Positions 18,810 through 27,074 of a stretch of DNA of 64,000 bases are shown piece by piece. A program made the translations under genes and the position numbers. How positions within the stretch are numbered: the first letter of the stretch is position 1; each line of letters begins with the position of its first letter. Under the pieces are notes generated by a model. It was not told the origin of the DNA, did no database searches, and was given only the letters and a program-made list of their open reading frames with translations. Source of the stretch: an uncultured Christensenella sp. (GTDB taxonomy: Bacteria > Bacillota > Clostridia > Christensenellales > UBA3700); contig CAJTVJ010000003.1 in the NCBI GenBank assembly GCA_910579785.1, positions 1 through 64,000 of the forward strand. The letters are read 5' to 3'.

Positions 18810-19433
18810 ATGTACTTGGTATTTTTAGGAGCTCCGGGCGCAGGCAAAGGCACCCAAGCTACGAGAGTATGCGAAAAGTATAATATACCTCATATCTCCA
18901 CGGGAGACATATTGAGGGCTAATATCAAAGCGGGTACGGCCTTGGGCGTGGAAGCCAAGAGCTACATCGACAAGGGCTTACTCGTGCCTGACGAGGTCGT
19001 GATAGGTCTCGTCAAAGACAGACTTGCTCAGTCGGATTGCAAGAAGGGCTTTTTGCTCGACGGCTTTCCGAGGACGATAGAGCAGGCTAAGTCGCTTGAC
19101 AAATTCGCAAAGATAAGCGCGGCGATAGACATATCCGTCGACGGCGCGCTTGTCGTAGAGAGAATAGCCGGGCGCAGAATGTGCAAATGCGGCGAGAGCT
19201 ATCATATTTCTTGGTATGACAAGGACGTGTGCGCTAAGTGCGGCGAAAAGTTGTATCAAAGAGACGACGATAAAGAAGAGACCGTCAAGTCGAGACTTGA
19301 AGTCTATAATGCGCAGACAGCGCCGCTTATCGAGTATTACAGAGATAAAGGCGTACTCAGACAGGTGGACGGCGCGCAGGAAATGACGAAAGTATTTGAC
19401 GATATAGTGAGGATACTCGATGATAAGCATTAA
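18810..19433 (+). CDS. adk: Adenylate kinase, zinc-LID type
   Basis: 207 residues. It interconverts ATP plus AMP and 2 ADP. P-loop G-A-P-G-A-G-K-G-T at residues 7-15 and the L-D-G-F-P-R-T motif are intact. The LID carries four Cys, as in Gram-positive zinc forms, but the first pair is C-K-C (one residue between) instead of C-x-x-C. It overlaps map by 14 bases, the usual secY-adk-map arrangement. Confidence 0.97.
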   Translation: MYLVFLGAPGAGKGTQATRVCEKYNIPHISTGDILRANIKAGTALGVEAKSYIDKGLLVPDEVVIGLVKDRLAQSDCKKGFLLDGFPRTIEQAKSLDKFAKISAAIDISVDGALVVERIAGRRMCKCGESYHISWYDKDVCAKCGEKLYQRDDDKEETVKSRLEVYNAQTAPLIEYYRDKGVLRQVDGAQEMTKVFDDIVRILDDKH

Positions 19434-20166
19434 GTCTCAATATGAAGTAGAATTGATGCGCAAGGCAAATCAAATCGTAAAAGACGCGCTCAATCTCATT
19501 GAAGACAATATCAAAGAGGGGATGACTACGGCTGCGCTCGACAAGTTGGCGCACGACTACATAGTGAAGTGCGACGCATATCCTTCCTTTTTGGGATACA
19601 ACGGATTTCCTGCGTCGATATGCACTTCGATAAACGAACAGGTCGTTCACGGTATACCTTCCGACAAGAGGGTGATAAAAGAGGGCGACATAGTCAGCGT
19701 AGATTGCGGAAGTATTTATAAAGGATACAACGGCGACGCTGCAAGGACGTTTATGATAGGCAAGGTCAGCGAGGAAAAGGCGAAACTAGTCGAAGTCACC
19801 AAACAAAGCTTTTTTGAGGGAGTGAAAATTCTCAAAGAGGGCGTGAGACTTGGAGATTTGGGAAATACGATACAATCGTACGCCGAATCTTTCGGATACG
19901 GAGTTGTCAGAAGTCTGGTAGGTCACGGAATAGGCAGGGATATGCACGAGGACCCCGAAGTACCTAATTACGGCAGAGCGGGACACGGCATGAGATTGCG
20001 CAAGAATATGACTATCGCAATCGAGCCTATGATAAATATCGGCACTTACGACGTGCGTATGCTGGACGACGGATGGACGATAGTGACTGCTGACGGATCG
20101 CCGTCGGCACATTACGAAAACACCGTATTGATAAAAGAAGACGGAGTAGAGATACTGTCACTGTGA
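19420..20166 (+). CDS. map: Methionine aminopeptidase type I
   Basis: 248 residues. It removes the initiator Met from nascent proteins. All metal ligands are present: the two Asp in V-D-C-G-S-I-Y-K-G-Y-N-G-D-A-A-R, His in G-H-G-I-G-R, Glu in A-I-E-P-M and Glu in Y-E-N-T. Start M-I-S-I-K-S matches the family. Overlaps adk by 14 bases. Confidence 0.97.
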   Translation: MISIKSQYEVELMRKANQIVKDALNLIEDNIKEGMTTAALDKLAHDYIVKCDAYPSFLGYNGFPASICTSINEQVVHGIPSDKRVIKEGDIVSVDCGSIYKGYNGDAARTFMIGKVSEEKAKLVEVTKQSFFEGVKILKEGVRLGDLGNTIQSYAESFGYGVVRSLVGHGIGRDMHEDPEVPNYGRAGHGMRLRKNMTIAIEPMINIGTYDVRMLDDGWTIVTADGSPSAHYENTVLIKEDGVEILSL

Positions 20167-20177
20167 GGTACAGACGT

Positions 20178-20426
20178 ATGACGCTTAAAGTCGGAGATAT
20201 CGTACGCTCATTGAGCGGACATGACGCGGCGAAAAAGTATATGGTTATCGCTCAGCTCAACGAAAGATACGTGCTTTTGGCTGACGGAAAGTCGAGAAGC
20301 CTTGACAACCCAAAGCAAAAGAACGTAAGACATGTCGCGCTGATGCAAGAGTCAGACGATAGTCAAAAGTATGTCGACGACAAGTCCATAGCGGACGCAA
20401 TAGCAAAGCTTGATATTGTTGAATAG
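20178..20426 (+). CDS. KOW-domain RNA-binding protein
   Basis: 82 residues from ATG 20178, with AGGT at 20166-20169; an in-frame GTG at 20163 overlaps map and is less likely. The N-terminal K-V-G-D-I-V-R-S-L-S-G-H-D is a KOW motif of the L14e/L24 type. Firmicutes carry this small gene between map and infA; it is thought to bind ribosomal RNA, but its role is not established. Confidence 0.85.
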   Translation: MTLKVGDIVRSLSGHDAAKKYMVIAQLNERYVLLADGKSRSLDNPKQKNVRHVALMQESDDSQKYVDDKSIADAIAKLDIVE

Positions 20427-20435
20427 GAGGTAAGT

Positions 20436-20657
20436 ATGTCCAAAGAAGACGTAATCGAAGCAGAGGGAAAGGTAATAGAAGTATTGCCAGGTACCAATTT
20501 TAGAGTAGAGTTGACCAACGGACACGTTATAGTAGCGTACCTGTCGGGAAAATTGAGAAAGAATTATATCAAGATTCTTGAAGGCGACGCGGTAAAAGTA
20601 GAATTAAGTCCATATGACCTGACCAAGGGCAGGATTGTATGGCGTAACAAAAACTAA
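20436..20657 (+). CDS. infA: Translation initiation factor IF-1
   Basis: 73 residues, one S1/OB-fold domain. IF-1 binds the 30S A site during initiation. [13 protein letters not shown] and the C-terminal [11 protein letters not shown] are diagnostic. AGGAGG is 7 bases upstream. Confidence 0.98.
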   Translation: MSKEDVIEAEGKVIEVLPGTNFRVELTNGHVIVAYLSGKLRKNYIKILEGDAVKVELSPYDLTKGRIVWRNKN

Positions 20658-20679
20658 GCAAAAAGCGGAGGATATAACA

Positions 20680-20796
20680 ATGAAAGTTAGACCATCAGTA
20701 AAGCCGATGTGCGACAAATGTAAGGTAATAAAGAGAAACGGAGCCGTGATGATCATTTGCTCCAAATATAAAAAGCATAAGCAGAAGCAAGGCTGA
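20680..20796 (+). CDS. rpmJ: 50S ribosomal protein L36, zinc form
   Basis: 38 residues. Read [14 protein letters not shown] to K-H-K-Q-K-Q-G, stop TGA at 20794-20796. Zinc ligands are Cys11, Cys14, Cys27 and His33, the C+ form. GGAG lies upstream. It is the last gene before the break in the cluster. Confidence 0.96.
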   Translation: MKVRPSVKPMCDKCKVIKRNGAVMIICSKYKKHKQKQG

Positions 20797-20828
20797 TAAA
20801 AATTTCTCTTAATTATAAAGAAAGGCAA

Positions 20829-20859
20829 AAAGGGTTATGGAGATTTCCATAATTCCTTT
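20829..20859 (+). terminator. Hairpin after rpmJ
   Basis: TTATGGA and TCCATAA form a perfect 7-bp stem with a 4-base loop, extended outward by A-A-A-G-G against C-C-T-T-T. No long T-run follows, so termination may be partial, in keeping with a new promoter just downstream. Confidence 0.45.
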
Positions 20860-20895
20860 ATTGCGTAAAAAATAAAAAAATATGTATTATAATGC

Positions 20896-20924
20896 TTGCA
20901 AGACTTATTAAATCGTGTTATAAT
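20896..20924 (+). promoter_or_regulatory. Promoter of the rpsM-rpsK-rpsD-rpoA-rplQ operon
   Basis: TTGCAA, 17 bp, TATAAT preceded by TGT (extended -10). The predicted start is near 20931, giving a leader of about 126 bases. A second TATAAT stands at 20888-20893. The alpha operon can thus be made independently of S10/spc. Confidence 0.75.
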
Positions 20925-21014
20925 ACCATAGCTAAATGACATTAATCGTTGGGGAGCGGCTAATAGGTTGTTTCATTCCAAACACAACAGACAATCTAAC
21001 TTCTCATGGCGTTT

Positions 21015-21049
21015 AATAATATAATAAACATTTATTAAATTATTGGAGG
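21015..21049 (+). promoter_or_regulatory. AT-rich hairpin abutting the rpsM ribosome binding site
   Basis: 21015-21028 and 21031-21044 pair over 14 bp with one mismatch, and GGAGG (21045-21049) follows the stem directly. Folding would stack against the Shine-Dalgarno sequence. In E. coli, S4 represses this operon at the rpsM start; control here is inferred from position. Confidence 0.4.
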
Positions 21050-21056
21050 TATTTTC

Positions 21057-21428
21057 ATGGCTCGTATTAGTGGCGTTGATTTGCCAAATGAGAAAAGAGT
21101 TGAGATAGGTCTTACCTATATCTACGGAATAGGTAGAGTTACGTCCAACAAAATTCTCGCTGATACAGGTATAAATCCTGACACAAGAGTCAGAGATTTG
21201 ACTGATGAAGAAGTAAACAAGATTCGTGAATACATCGACCGTCACAACATCATGGTTGAGGGCGATTTGAAGCGCGAAATCAAAATGAACATCAAGAGAT
21301 TGCAGGAAATCGGTTGCTATCGCGGAGTTAGACACCGCAAAGGATTGCCGGTCCGCGGTCAGAGTACGAAACAAAACGCTCGTACAAGAAAGGGTCCAAA
21401 GAAGACCGTTAGCCGCAAGAAGAAATAA
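21057..21428 (+). CDS. rpsM: 30S ribosomal protein S13
   Basis: 123 residues. S13 contacts the P-site tRNA and the 50S subunit from the 30S head. A-R-I-S-G-V-D-L-P and the basic C-terminus [13 protein letters not shown] are typical. First gene after the internal promoter. Confidence 0.98.
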   Translation: MARISGVDLPNEKRVEIGLTYIYGIGRVTSNKILADTGINPDTRVRDLTDEEVNKIREYIDRHNIMVEGDLKREIKMNIKRLQEIGCYRGVRHRKGLPVRGQSTKQNARTRKGPKKTVSRKKK

Positions 21429-21441
21429 GGAGGGTTGAATA

Positions 21442-21837
21442 ATGGCAGTTGCTAAAAAAGTTACTAAAAAACGTACTGTAAACAAGCGCCGCGGAGAAAA
21501 CGGCTGCGCTCATATTCACGCTTCTTTCAACAACACCATCGTGACCATCACCGATACGCAGGGTAACGCTATCAGCTGGTCAAGTTCCGGTAAGCTTAAT
21601 CTCAGAGGAAGCAAGAAATCTACTCCGTTTGCAGCGCAAATGGTAAGCGAAGACGCAGGCAAAGTAGCATACGACGCAGGCGTAAGAAACGTAGAAGTAT
21701 ATGTAAAGGGTCCAGGTAGCGGCAGAGAGTCTGCTATCAGAGCTTTGCAAAACGTGGGATTGAACGTAACGCTCATCAAAGACGTATCGCCGATCCCCCA
21801 CAACGGATGCCGCCCGCCAAAGCGCAGAAGACTGTAA
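21442..21837 (+). CDS. rpsK: 30S ribosomal protein S11
   Basis: 131 residues. S11 lines the mRNA path on the platform. [15 protein letters not shown] and the end [12 protein letters not shown] are diagnostic. Confidence 0.98.
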   Translation: MAVAKKVTKKRTVNKRRGENGCAHIHASFNNTIVTITDTQGNAISWSSSGKLNLRGSKKSTPFAAQMVSEDAGKVAYDAGVRNVEVYVKGPGSGRESAIRALQNVGLNVTLIKDVSPIPHNGCRPPKRRRL

Positions 21838-21855
21838 TAGGAGGTTTGTAATAAT

Positions 21856-22479
21856 ATGGCTAGATATACAGGTCCCGACTGTCGTCAATGCAGACGCGAG
21901 GGCGAAAAATTATTTTTGAAAGGCGAGAAGTGTTATTCGGAGAAGTGTCCTTTTGCAAAGAACCCTACTCCTCCCGGACAGCACGGCGCTGATCGTAAGA
22001 AGAACAGCGAGTATGCAACTCAGCTGAGAGAGAAACAAAAGACAAAGAGAATATACGGACTTTGCGAAAAGCAGTTCAGAGGTTATTATGACAAGGCCGA
22101 AAAGATGAGAGGTATCACCGGTGAAAACATGCTTATCCTTTTGGAAAGACGTCTTGACAACACCGTTTACCGTCTCGGATTGGCTTCGTCACGCTCGCAG
22201 GCAAGACAGATAGTCAACCACGGACTTATAACCGTCAACGGCAAGTGCGTAAATATTCCCTCTTTCCTTGTAAAGAAAGGCGACGTTATCGGTATCAAAG
22301 AAAACAAAGCCGACAAGAAGGTATTCAGTGGTATCAAGGAGGCAAAGACGCTCAATCTTCCAAAGTGGCTGACGTTTGACAACGCAGCTATGACCGGTAC
22401 GGTTATAGCATTGCCGGAGAGAGCAGACGTAGAGCAAAAGATCGAAGAGCATATGATTGTCGAGTTGTATTCTAAATAA
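21856..22479 (+). CDS. rpsD: 30S ribosomal protein S4, zinc-binding form
   Basis: 207 residues. S4 nucleates 30S assembly and helps fidelity. The N-terminus carries C-R-Q-C, C-Y-S-E-K-C, the zinc-binding C+ variant. The S4 RNA-binding domain is seen at [10 protein letters not shown]. It lies in the alpha operon, where S4 is the autoregulator in E. coli. Confidence 0.97.
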   Translation: MARYTGPDCRQCRREGEKLFLKGEKCYSEKCPFAKNPTPPGQHGADRKKNSEYATQLREKQKTKRIYGLCEKQFRGYYDKAEKMRGITGENMLILLERRLDNTVYRLGLASSRSQARQIVNHGLITVNGKCVNIPSFLVKKGDVIGIKENKADKKVFSGIKEAKTLNLPKWLTFDNAAMTGTVIALPERADVEQKIEEHMIVELYSK

Positions 22480-22527
22480 TAATACCTTGGCATTCTGATC
22501 ATTGAACATTGAATAGGAGGCGTAACA

Positions 22528-23481
22528 ATGATAGAAATTCAAAAACCAAATATCATCAAAGAAGATATAGAATTGGGAATCAAGTCAAGATATTCCATCG
22601 AGCCGTTGGAGAGAGGTTTTGGTATAACGCTCGGCAACAGCCTTAGAAGAATACTTTTGGGCTCAATGCCAGGCGCAGCTCCGGTAGGTATTAGAATCAA
22701 CGGAGTACAGCACGAGTTTACCGCCATTCCTGGGATCAAGGAAGATGTGACTGATATCATCCTTAATATCAAAGGACTTGCTGTAAAGGCGAACACCGAA
22801 GATAGAAACTTCAAACAGCTTTGCACTATCAACAAGTATACAGCAGGAGTTGTCACCGCCGCAGATATTTCGCACAGCGACGATATCGAAATACTCAATC
22901 CTGACCTTGAAATTTGCACTCTCGAAGAGGGCGTAGGTTTGGAGATGGAGATATATATTGGCGTGGGCAGAGGTTACGTCGGAGCAAGCGAGAATAAGGA
23001 CGAAAACCAAGGTGTGGGTTACATACCGGTAGATTCGATCTTTACTCCCGTCATCGCGGCAAGTTATCAGGTTGAGAGTACCAGAAAGGGACAGGATATC
23101 AATTATGACAAGCTTACGATAGACGTTGAGACCGACGGTACCGCTACTCCCAACGAAGTGATAAGTTTGGCTGCAAAGATAATGAACGACCACCTTGGTA
23201 TCTTTGTAAAACTTGTTGACAATATGGCTGACAAGGAGATACTTATATCCCAAGACAACGAGTCGCAGGCTAAGATTTATGAGATGGCAATCGACGATTT
23301 GGATTTGTCAGTAAGATCTTACAACTGTCTTAGAAGAGCAGGTATCAACACTGTAAAAGATTTGACAGAAAAGACAGAGGACGACATGCTCAAAGTGAGA
23401 AATCTCGGCAAGAAGTCTCTGGAAGAAGTGTTGAAGAAAATTAACGACCTTGGTCTTAAACTCAAAGACAAGGATGAATAA
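22528..23481 (+). CDS. rpoA: DNA-directed RNA polymerase subunit alpha
   Basis: 317 residues. The N-terminal domain dimerises and scaffolds beta and beta'; the C-terminal domain (about 250-317) binds UP elements and activators. Marks: F-G-I-T-L-G-N-S-L-R-R-I-L-L and, in the CTD, S-V-R-S-Y-N-C-L and N-L-G-K-K-S-L. This CTD is a useful comparison for the CTD-like domain encoded at 32583. Confidence 0.98.
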   Translation: MIEIQKPNIIKEDIELGIKSRYSIEPLERGFGITLGNSLRRILLGSMPGAAPVGIRINGVQHEFTAIPGIKEDVTDIILNIKGLAVKANTEDRNFKQLCTINKYTAGVVTAADISHSDDIEILNPDLEICTLEEGVGLEMEIYIGVGRGYVGASENKDENQGVGYIPVDSIFTPVIAASYQVESTRKGQDINYDKLTIDVETDGTATPNEVISLAAKIMNDHLGIFVKLVDNMADKEILISQDNESQAKIYEMAIDDLDLSVRSYNCLRRAGINTVKDLTEKTEDDMLKVRNLGKKSLEEVLKKINDLGLKLKDKDE

Positions 23482-23498
23482 TCAGGAGGTAAAGGACA

Positions 23499-24026
23499 AT
23501 GGCAAGAAAATTGGGTAGAACAGCCGAAGAAAGAATGGCCATAATCAGAAATCAAGCCTCAGAACTATTGTGGTACGGATCTATCGAGACCACAGTTGAT
23601 AGAGCAAAAGAGGTAAGAAGTTATGCTGAGAGCATGTTGACTCTCGCTATAAATACTTATGAAGATACAGTTAAGGTAACCAAGACTGTTAAAAACGAAA
23701 AGGACGAAAAGGTGGAGATGGAATTCGTCAACGACGGTCCTAGAAAGCTTGCTGCAAGAAGAAAGCTTATGGGAAGCCTTAGAGACCTTAAAGAACTCAA
23801 AGCTGACGGAGAGAAGAAGTCCGATTTCAAGATGAGAACTAAGGACGTCAAGCATCCGCTCATAGAGAAAATTTTTAGAGAGCATGCAGTATTTTATGCA
23901 GACAGAGCCAACAAGCTTGGTCAAAAAGGCGGCTATACGAGAATTATAAGACTTGGTCAAAGACGCGGCGACGGCGCAGAAATGGTTAAGTTGGAACTCG
24001 TAAGAAACACCGAGAAAAAGAAATAA
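23499..24026 (+). CDS. rplQ: 50S ribosomal protein L17 with internal insertion
   Basis: 175 residues against 112-127 in most bacteria. The start L-G-R-T-A-E-E-R-M-A and the end K-G-G-Y-T-R-I-I-R-L-G-Q-R-R-G-D are normal; the extra length is a charged insertion of roughly 50 residues (about 53-105) rich in Lys and Glu, in the region before the last helix. L17 sits near the tunnel exit. Last gene of the cluster. Confidence 0.95.
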   Translation: MARKLGRTAEERMAIIRNQASELLWYGSIETTVDRAKEVRSYAESMLTLAINTYEDTVKVTKTVKNEKDEKVEMEFVNDGPRKLAARRKLMGSLRDLKELKADGEKKSDFKMRTKDVKHPLIEKIFREHAVFYADRANKLGQKGGYTRIIRLGQRRGDGAEMVKLELVRNTEKKK

Positions 24027-24046
24027 TAGATAATTAAATTTGTCGG

Positions 24047-24079
24047 ATAAGCGCTCATAAATCGGGCGCTTATTTTTTT
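24047..24079 (+). terminator. Terminator of the ribosomal cluster
   Basis: ATAAGCGC (24047-24054) pairs perfectly with GCGCTTAT (24066-24073), followed by seven T. A textbook intrinsic terminator. Confidence 0.9.
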
Positions 24080-24120
24080 GTATAAATCTGTAAATTTTTG
24101 CAATTAAATTTAATTAGGTA

Positions 24121-24149
24121 TTCACATTTTTAGTTGCGTATGCTATAAT
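24121..24149 (+). promoter_or_regulatory. Promoter predicting a leaderless mRNA
   Basis: TTCACA, 17 bp, TATAAT with an upstream TGC (extended -10). The -10 ends 6 bases before the ATG at 24156, so transcription should start at the A of the ATG. No Shine-Dalgarno sequence exists. Confidence 0.75.
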
Positions 24150-24155
24150 GATTGT

Positions 24156-25241
24156 ATGAAAAAGAATAATAAGTTTTTAGAGTTTTTAATTGTTTTGATA
24201 TACGGCGTTTTTGCGATTACTATCGTATTGCCTATGATAGTTACAGCAATAATTTTTAAATTTGTATTCGGCAGAAGAGTGCGCAAGACATTGCATCATC
24301 TGACGCTTGAAGATTATCCCAATCTAGACGCGTATCCCGTCAATTTTAAAAGCGGGAAAAACCAGCTTGCGGCATACTTTATTGTCGATAAGTCTGTCAC
24401 GCAATATAAGGCTGTCATGATAGTGGCTCACGGTATAGGATGTTCAAGGGCAGGATATCTCAACAGATACGATTACTTTGCAAGACAAGGATATATCGTG
24501 TTCGGTTTTGACTGTACGGGCACTTTTGAAAGTCAAGGTAAGGGCTTAAAAGGTCTTACGCAATCGCAAGTCGATATGGACAACGCTATCAAATATCTTG
24601 ACACTCTTTCGCAGCTCAAAGAGTATAAACTGCTTGCTTACGGTCACAGTTGGGGCGGTTACGGACTTGCGACGGAGCTTAATTGTCCTAATGCGCAAAA
24701 GCTTACTGCCGCGGCGACTCTGTCGGGCTTCAACGATATATGGGGAATATGTAAATATCAGATGACGAGATACGCAGGCAAAGCCGTCGTATTGGTAAAA
24801 CCATGGACGTATCTGCATTATTTTTTGCTGTACGGCAAGAAGGCTATGTACAAGGGGATAAAGGGTGTAAGCGCATTTAATAAGCCTGTGCTTGTCATGC
24901 ACAGCACGGACGACAAGACGGTGCCGTATGAGAGTTCGGTTGCGATACATAAAGATAAAAACACCAATCCGTATGCGCGCTTTGTCATATACGACGACAG
25001 AGGGCATACACTTTCCCGTCCGCCTGAGGTTGAGCAAAAGATAAGGGAGTTGCACAACGGCAAGAAGACTAATCTTAAACTTGGGGACAGCAATATTTTT
25101 GAATACAACGTCAATGTGGGATATGAATATTGCGATAGACTGACCGTCTTTGAAATCGACGAAAAGTTTATGGACGAAGTCAATTCTTTCTTTGAAGAAG
25201 TGCTTGACAAGGAAAAAGCAGCGACCTTGCAAAATGAATAG
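24156..25241 (+). CDS. Membrane-anchored alpha/beta hydrolase (serine hydrolase)
   Basis: 361 residues. One N-terminal membrane helix (about 9-38) precedes an alpha/beta-hydrolase domain. The nucleophile elbow G-H-S-W-G-G, an Asp in S-T-D-D-K-T-V-P and the His in D-R-G-H-T complete a Ser-Asp-His triad. Such proteins cleave esters, peptides or acyl groups; the substrate is not evident. Its stop overlaps the start of a phosphopantetheinyl transferase by 8 bases, and an acyl carrier protein follows, so a thioesterase or lipase role connected with acyl transfer is possible but unproven. Confidence 0.85.
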   Translation: MKKNNKFLEFLIVLIYGVFAITIVLPMIVTAIIFKFVFGRRVRKTLHHLTLEDYPNLDAYPVNFKSGKNQLAAYFIVDKSVTQYKAVMIVAHGIGCSRAGYLNRYDYFARQGYIVFGFDCTGTFESQGKGLKGLTQSQVDMDNAIKYLDTLSQLKEYKLLAYGHSWGGYGLATELNCPNAQKLTAAATLSGFNDIWGICKYQMTRYAGKAVVLVKPWTYLHYFLLYGKKAMYKGIKGVSAFNKPVLVMHSTDDKTVPYESSVAIHKDKNTNPYARFVIYDDRGHTLSRPPEVEQKIRELHNGKKTNLKLGDSNIFEYNVNVGYEYCDRLTVFEIDEKFMDEVNSFFEEVLDKEKAATLQNE

Positions 25242-25704
25242 GCAAATTAAGATATATCTTATAGAATACGTTGATATTGCCAAGGCAAAGCAGGCGATAT
25301 TGCAGACGTATTCGCAAGAGCACGACGGCATGCGATACAGCATTGACCATGCAGACAAAGGCAGACCGTTGCTTAAAAGGGAAGGTGAGAGATACGGAGA
25401 AATATCCGTGAGTCATACTGCGAATATGCTGGCTATTGCATTTTCTGATATGCCGATAGGCATAGACTTGGAGAAAAGAGACAGAGAGATTGATAAAAGG
25501 GTGTGCGATAGTATAGAGCATTGGACAAGATACGAGGCATACGGCAAATGGTTGGGCGAGGGTATAAGCAGAAAACTTTTGAAAGGGCAGCTTCCGGATA
25601 AGTTATTGCGTACGCGTATTATCAATGGTTGTTATCTCAGCATTTGCAGCGAGTCGGACGAGCCCGACAGCATTACAATAATTGACAATAAAAAAATATT
25701 ATGA
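25234..25704 (+). CDS. Sfp-type 4'-phosphopantetheinyl transferase, compact
   Basis: 156 residues from ATG 25234, which overlaps the hydrolase stop by 8 bases; upstream in-frame codons belong to the shadow of that gene. It transfers phosphopantetheine from CoA to the Ser of carrier proteins. The magnesium-binding motif I-G-I-D-L-E and the second motif W-T-R-Y-E-A-Y-G-K are present. Sfp enzymes are about 220 residues, so this one is short and lacks much of the C-terminal half. The likely partner is the acyl carrier protein encoded 49 bp downstream. Confidence 0.85.
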   Translation: MNRQIKIYLIEYVDIAKAKQAILQTYSQEHDGMRYSIDHADKGRPLLKREGERYGEISVSHTANMLAIAFSDMPIGIDLEKRDREIDKRVCDSIEHWTRYEAYGKWLGEGISRKLLKGQLPDKLLRTRIINGCYLSICSESDEPDSITIIDNKKIL

Positions 25705-25753
25705 TATAATTAACAAAGAATTCAAGACGACTTAGGTCAAGGCGGAGGACAAT

Positions 25754-25981
25754 ATGATATTAGAAAAGTTGAGTAAAATAATAGCAGATCAGCTCAATAT
25801 GGAGCAGAAAGAAATTACAGAGGCGACGTTGCTTAAAGAAGATTTGAATGCAGACTCGCTTGACATTGTGGAAATAATAATGTCGATTGAAGAAGAGTTC
25901 GGCGTTCAGGTAGACGACGATGACGCACTTGGATTTAAGACGGTCGGAGACGTAGTTGGATATATCGAAAAGTTGGTATAA
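25754..25981 (+). CDS. acpP: Acyl carrier protein
   Basis: 75 residues, acidic, four-helix type. Ser in A-D-S-L-D-I-V carries the 4'-phosphopantetheine arm that holds growing acyl chains. GGAGG lies 8 bases upstream. It is not next to fab genes; its neighbour is a transferase that could activate it. Confidence 0.95.
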   Translation: MILEKLSKIIADQLNMEQKEITEATLLKEDLNADSLDIVEIIMSIEEEFGVQVDDDDALGFKTVGDVVGYIEKLV

Positions 25982-25986
25982 GATTA

Positions 25987-26023
25987 AAGGACGGCAATTG
26001 AATTTTTACCGTCCTTATTTTTT
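25987..26023 (+). terminator. Terminator after acpP
   Basis: AAGGACGG (25987-25994) and CCGTCCTT (26009-26016) form a perfect stem, followed by A and six T. The next 225 bases up to 26249 hold no gene or structure I can support. Confidence 0.9.
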
Positions 26024-26248
26024 AAATTCCAGCATATGAAAAATAAAGTCGGATACATTATATGTTGCGGCAATTGCAGTATTTATATTTTTGTTGGTAG
26101 GGTGGTTTTGATTTCTAATAATGACGTTTGAATTTTTCTTGAAGATGAAAACGGGAAATGTAGTGTATCAGATTATTTGCCTATTTGTGTCGAGGCTGTA
26201 ATCTAAAAAATATTATGTAAATCCATTTGGTTAAGAGGAATAGGTGTA

Positions 26249-27037
26249 ATGAAACAATACGTTGTCGACGTTTTTGCGGATCAAAATTTTAAAGGCAACC
26301 AAGCTGCGGTATGTATTTTTGATAGCTGGATTAGCGATGAGCTTATGCAAAATATAGCAAAAGAAAACAACTTTTCAGAGACGGCATTTGCAGTAATGAA
26401 TGGAGAAAATTACGAATTGCGTTGGTTTACGCCAAATGGGGAAATTGATTTTTGCGGACATGCTACGATAGGAACTGCTTATGTAATAAATAGATTTTAT
26501 GATACAAACCGCAATACCATCAAATTTATTACAGCGCATGGAGAATTGCTGCTAAATATAAAAGACGGAATAGTAAATATGACAGCTAAGGCATATCCGT
26601 TGAATGAGGTCGCGATTACATCTGAAATGATTGATGCAATAGGCGTAGTTCCGCAAGCGGCTTATAAGTCTAGGGATTTAATGTTTGTCTTAAAATCTCA
26701 GAATGAGGTGAAAAATCTCAATTTCAATACTCAACTACTTAAAAAACTAGATGCAGTATGTGTGGCAGTCACTGCAAAAGGGGATAGTTTTGACTGTGTA
26801 TCTCGGGTTTTTGCTCCTCAATTAGACGTCATTGAAGATTCGGTTACGGGCTCTACGCATTGTATGATTGCGCCTTATTGGGCAAATGTGTTGAATAAAA
26901 ATAAATTGATAGCTTATCAAGCGTCTGATAGAAGCGGAATAATATATGCCAAAGTTGAAGGTGACATAGTAAATATTGCGGGAAAAGTCGTATTGTATAG
27001 CATTGCGGATATATTGCCAGACGGTAAGTTGTTCTAA
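26249..27037 (+). CDS. PhzF-family isomerase-like enzyme
   Basis: 262 residues. The PhzF fold (two diaminopimelate-epimerase-like halves) is recognised from F-K-G-N-Q-A-A-V, the catalytic Glu in N-N-F-S-E-T-A-F, D-F-C-G-H-A-T-I-G-T-A and the second-half G-S-T-H-C. Most members act on unknown small metabolites; PhzF itself isomerises a phenazine precursor. No phenazine genes are nearby. AGAGGA upstream. Confidence 0.9.
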   Translation: MKQYVVDVFADQNFKGNQAAVCIFDSWISDELMQNIAKENNFSETAFAVMNGENYELRWFTPNGEIDFCGHATIGTAYVINRFYDTNRNTIKFITAHGELLLNIKDGIVNMTAKAYPLNEVAITSEMIDAIGVVPQAAYKSRDLMFVLKSQNEVKNLNFNTQLLKKLDAVCVAVTAKGDSFDCVSRVFAPQLDVIEDSVTGSTHCMIAPYWANVLNKNKLIAYQASDRSGIIYAKVEGDIVNIAGKVVLYSIADILPDGKLF

Positions 27038-27074
27038 CAGCATAGTCTAACATACGTAAATAATAATCAAAAAT

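Noticed and set aside
18810..19433. C-K-C in the adenylate kinase LID as a broken zinc site
   Set aside because: All four Cys are present and one-residue changes in this loop are seen in related enzymes, so loss of function is not indicated.
26024..26248. A decayed gene or small RNA in this gap
   Set aside because: Only a 31-codon chance frame and no stable hairpin or promoter could be seen.
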